Below, piece by piece: positions 62,845 through 64,000 of a stretch of 64,000 bases of DNA. Made by a program: the position numbers and the translations under genes. Positions within the stretch are counted from its first letter, which is position 1. Every line of letters begins with the position of its first letter. The notes beneath the pieces were generated by a model. It saw only the letters and a program-made list of their open reading frames with translations, did no database searches and was not told the DNA's origin. The stretch spans positions 1 through 64,000 of the forward strand of contig CANXME010002160.1 of assembly GCA_948144175.1 (NCBI GenBank), read 5' to 3'. Source of the stretch: Closterium sp. NIES-65 (lineage: Eukaryota; Streptophyta; Zygnematophyceae; Desmidiales; Closteriaceae).

Positions 62845-64000
62845 ATGGTAGGAGCCGTAGGTGACGGAGGGGTGGTGGACACCCTGGAGGCACGGCTGGA
62901 GAACACGATGAGAAAGCACGAGGCCAACGAGTATGGCGACATCCCCTGGACGGTCGTCGAGGCTGGCATCCGCTCCTTGTGGGCGACGGAGCACCCTCCC
63001 TCTCGGCCTGCGTCTCCTCGACCGGTGAACAACGCGGGCGGCGTCGACGCGGACGTCAACGCGGGTGGTGGCCAAGTCGGTAGCAGCGCGGGAGGCACAT
63101 TGAGGCAGCGAGGTGTGATTCACGCCGATGAAGTCGGCGGCGTTCAGGCGCGAGGGATGCAGTCGTCTGCGGCTGCAGGGGCCCCGCGAAACTACGTCGG
63201 AGGCAGACGAAGTGAATTGGCGCCGATGTCGGCGACTCACGTGTCCGCGGGAGGAATTGGGCCGAGCTACGGCTACTTCAAGTTTACGCCGGACAGGATC
63301 TCGGTCACCCCTCTGCTGGTCGGTCGTCCCGACATCCTCACGTGGAAGGAAGCCATCGAGCCCCAGCTGGAGATGGCCAGGCTGATGGACTTCGCTCGTG
63401 GAACCGTGGCGACGCCGGAGGAGCACTACCCCGACCTGCGAGCGGAATTTCGCGCCGTGCAGCTGCTGACCTTCACGGTCATTTTGCGGTGCTGCTCGTC
63501 GGGCGTACAGATCGCCCTGAAGTCGTGCAGGGAGTACCTTGATGTGGCCACCGGGTGTGGCATTTCATTGAGTCAACTTACAAGGTCACCGATGACTTGT
63601 TCATTGCCCAGCTGAAGGGTCAGTTGACGCACCTGCGTATGGGCGACAAGGAGACCGCGACTGACTACTGCGAGTGAGCTCGGCCACCATACGGATGGCT
63701 GGCGCGCAATACTCAACGGCTTTGTACGTCACGCATGCCATGCAAGGACTCCCGAGCAGCTACAACTTGCTGAAGCGGCTGTCGATGGCGACGAGCACGC
63801 GAGCGATGCTCAACGAGGACACGTTGACCTCGTACATCCTGCAGGAAGAGGCGATGCAGGAAGCTGAGCGGTCCCAGGAGCTCCTCGCGCAAGTAAATTT
63901 GGCGGCCCCCGCGAAGCGAGGTGGTCTTCCGAGACAGCGCGGGCAGTCTGGTGGCAGTCACCGCGGTGGCGGGAAGCCGACGAAGGACGCTGACAAGCAG
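62845..64000 (+). pseudogene. E2 gag, frameshifted, runs off the window
   Basis: The first ATG after the PBS. The frame 62845-63615 encodes TLEARLENTMRKHEANEYGDIPWTVVEAGI, a Gly/Ala-rich spacer, and the capsid-type block KFTPDRISVTPLLVGRPDILTWKEAIEPQLEMARLMDF. A shift of one base near 63555 moves the gag to the next frame (HFIESTYKVTDDLFIAQLKGQL, MGDKETATDYCE), which meets a TGA at 63676, and then again to ALYVTHAMQGLPSSYNLLKRLS and EEAMQEAERSQELLAQVNLAAP...GG, matching the E1 gag tail. The window ends in the Gly/Arg-rich region. Confidence 0.75.

Larger units (their letters stand above)
61984..64000 (+). mobile_element. Copia element E2, 5' part
   Basis: LTR 61984-62743, PBS 62744, gag from 62845 to beyond the window end. 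It is inserted in B5 gag. Protease and pol are to the right of the window. Confidence 0.8.

Noticed and set aside
62845..63615. Stand-alone host gene at the right end
   Set aside because: It follows an LTR and PBS, matches the gag of E1 on the left, and breaks by frameshift before the gag tail.

Overview
The window is nuclear repeat DNA from a plant-type eukaryote. All 64 kb can be read as nested, broken and duplicated LTR retrotransposons, almost all Ty1/copia; I see no host gene, rRNA gene or functional tRNA gene. Evidence for plant-type DNA is the copia domain order (gag, protease, integrase, RT, RNase H), the TGGTATCAGAGC-type primer binding sites complementary to plant initiator tRNA-Met, and a TRIM element. 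The GC-rich coding bias suits a streptophyte alga, bryophyte or similar lineage, but the sequence does not fix the species. Family letters are mine. A: about 0.86-kb LTR starting TGTTATGTGA. B: short LTR starting TGTCA, GC-rich leader, Gly-rich gag, long Ala/Gly linker between integrase and RT. C: 1.09-kb LTR TGTTGG...CCAACA, 1,526-codon gag-pol. D: 181-bp LTR, gag start only. E: 0.76-1.06-kb LTR, unusual PBS. F: RNase H tail only.

Layout. 1-4507 is the 3' part of A1, inserted in a B RNase H that resumes at 4508. 5665-5868 is a B scrap; 5945-8883 is E1 (minus), which sits in A2 (8884-10514). 10517-10672 is the F tail. 10865-11718 is a B leader plus LTR shared with B1 (minus, to 20470). B1 is split in its RT by the complete C1 (13060-19915, 5-bp target-site duplication GCGGA). 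20473-21718 is the 5' end of D1, holding a complete 345-bp TRIM (20783-21127, TSD CTAAC).

21382-27997 and 28128-34746 are two copies of a 6.6-kb composite: D gag, an RT-less B (minus), then C gag-PR-IN (minus). In it a C integrase frame is joined to a B gag frame through an inverted piece of C LTR. The second copy continues into a C 5' LTR (34907-36000). C4 (plus) follows to 41256, then C5 (minus) to 43206.

43203-64000 is built on one B element (B5, minus). It contains a tandem array of coding-free B derivatives (45566-48714), a tandem C array with three LTRs and two internal regions between one GTTCG target-site duplication (48872-58043), and E2 (61984 to the end). Part of this (48171-49965) is copied again at 43203-45000.

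C1 and C6 are the best-preserved copies: their gag-pol frames are full length and broken only by in-frame TAG codons. The elements form successive layers (B oldest; A, D and E in it; C, the TRIM and the duplications youngest) and do not act together as a pathway. Copies with open domains (C6, C4, B3) could still supply proteins in trans to deleted derivatives, which is inference.
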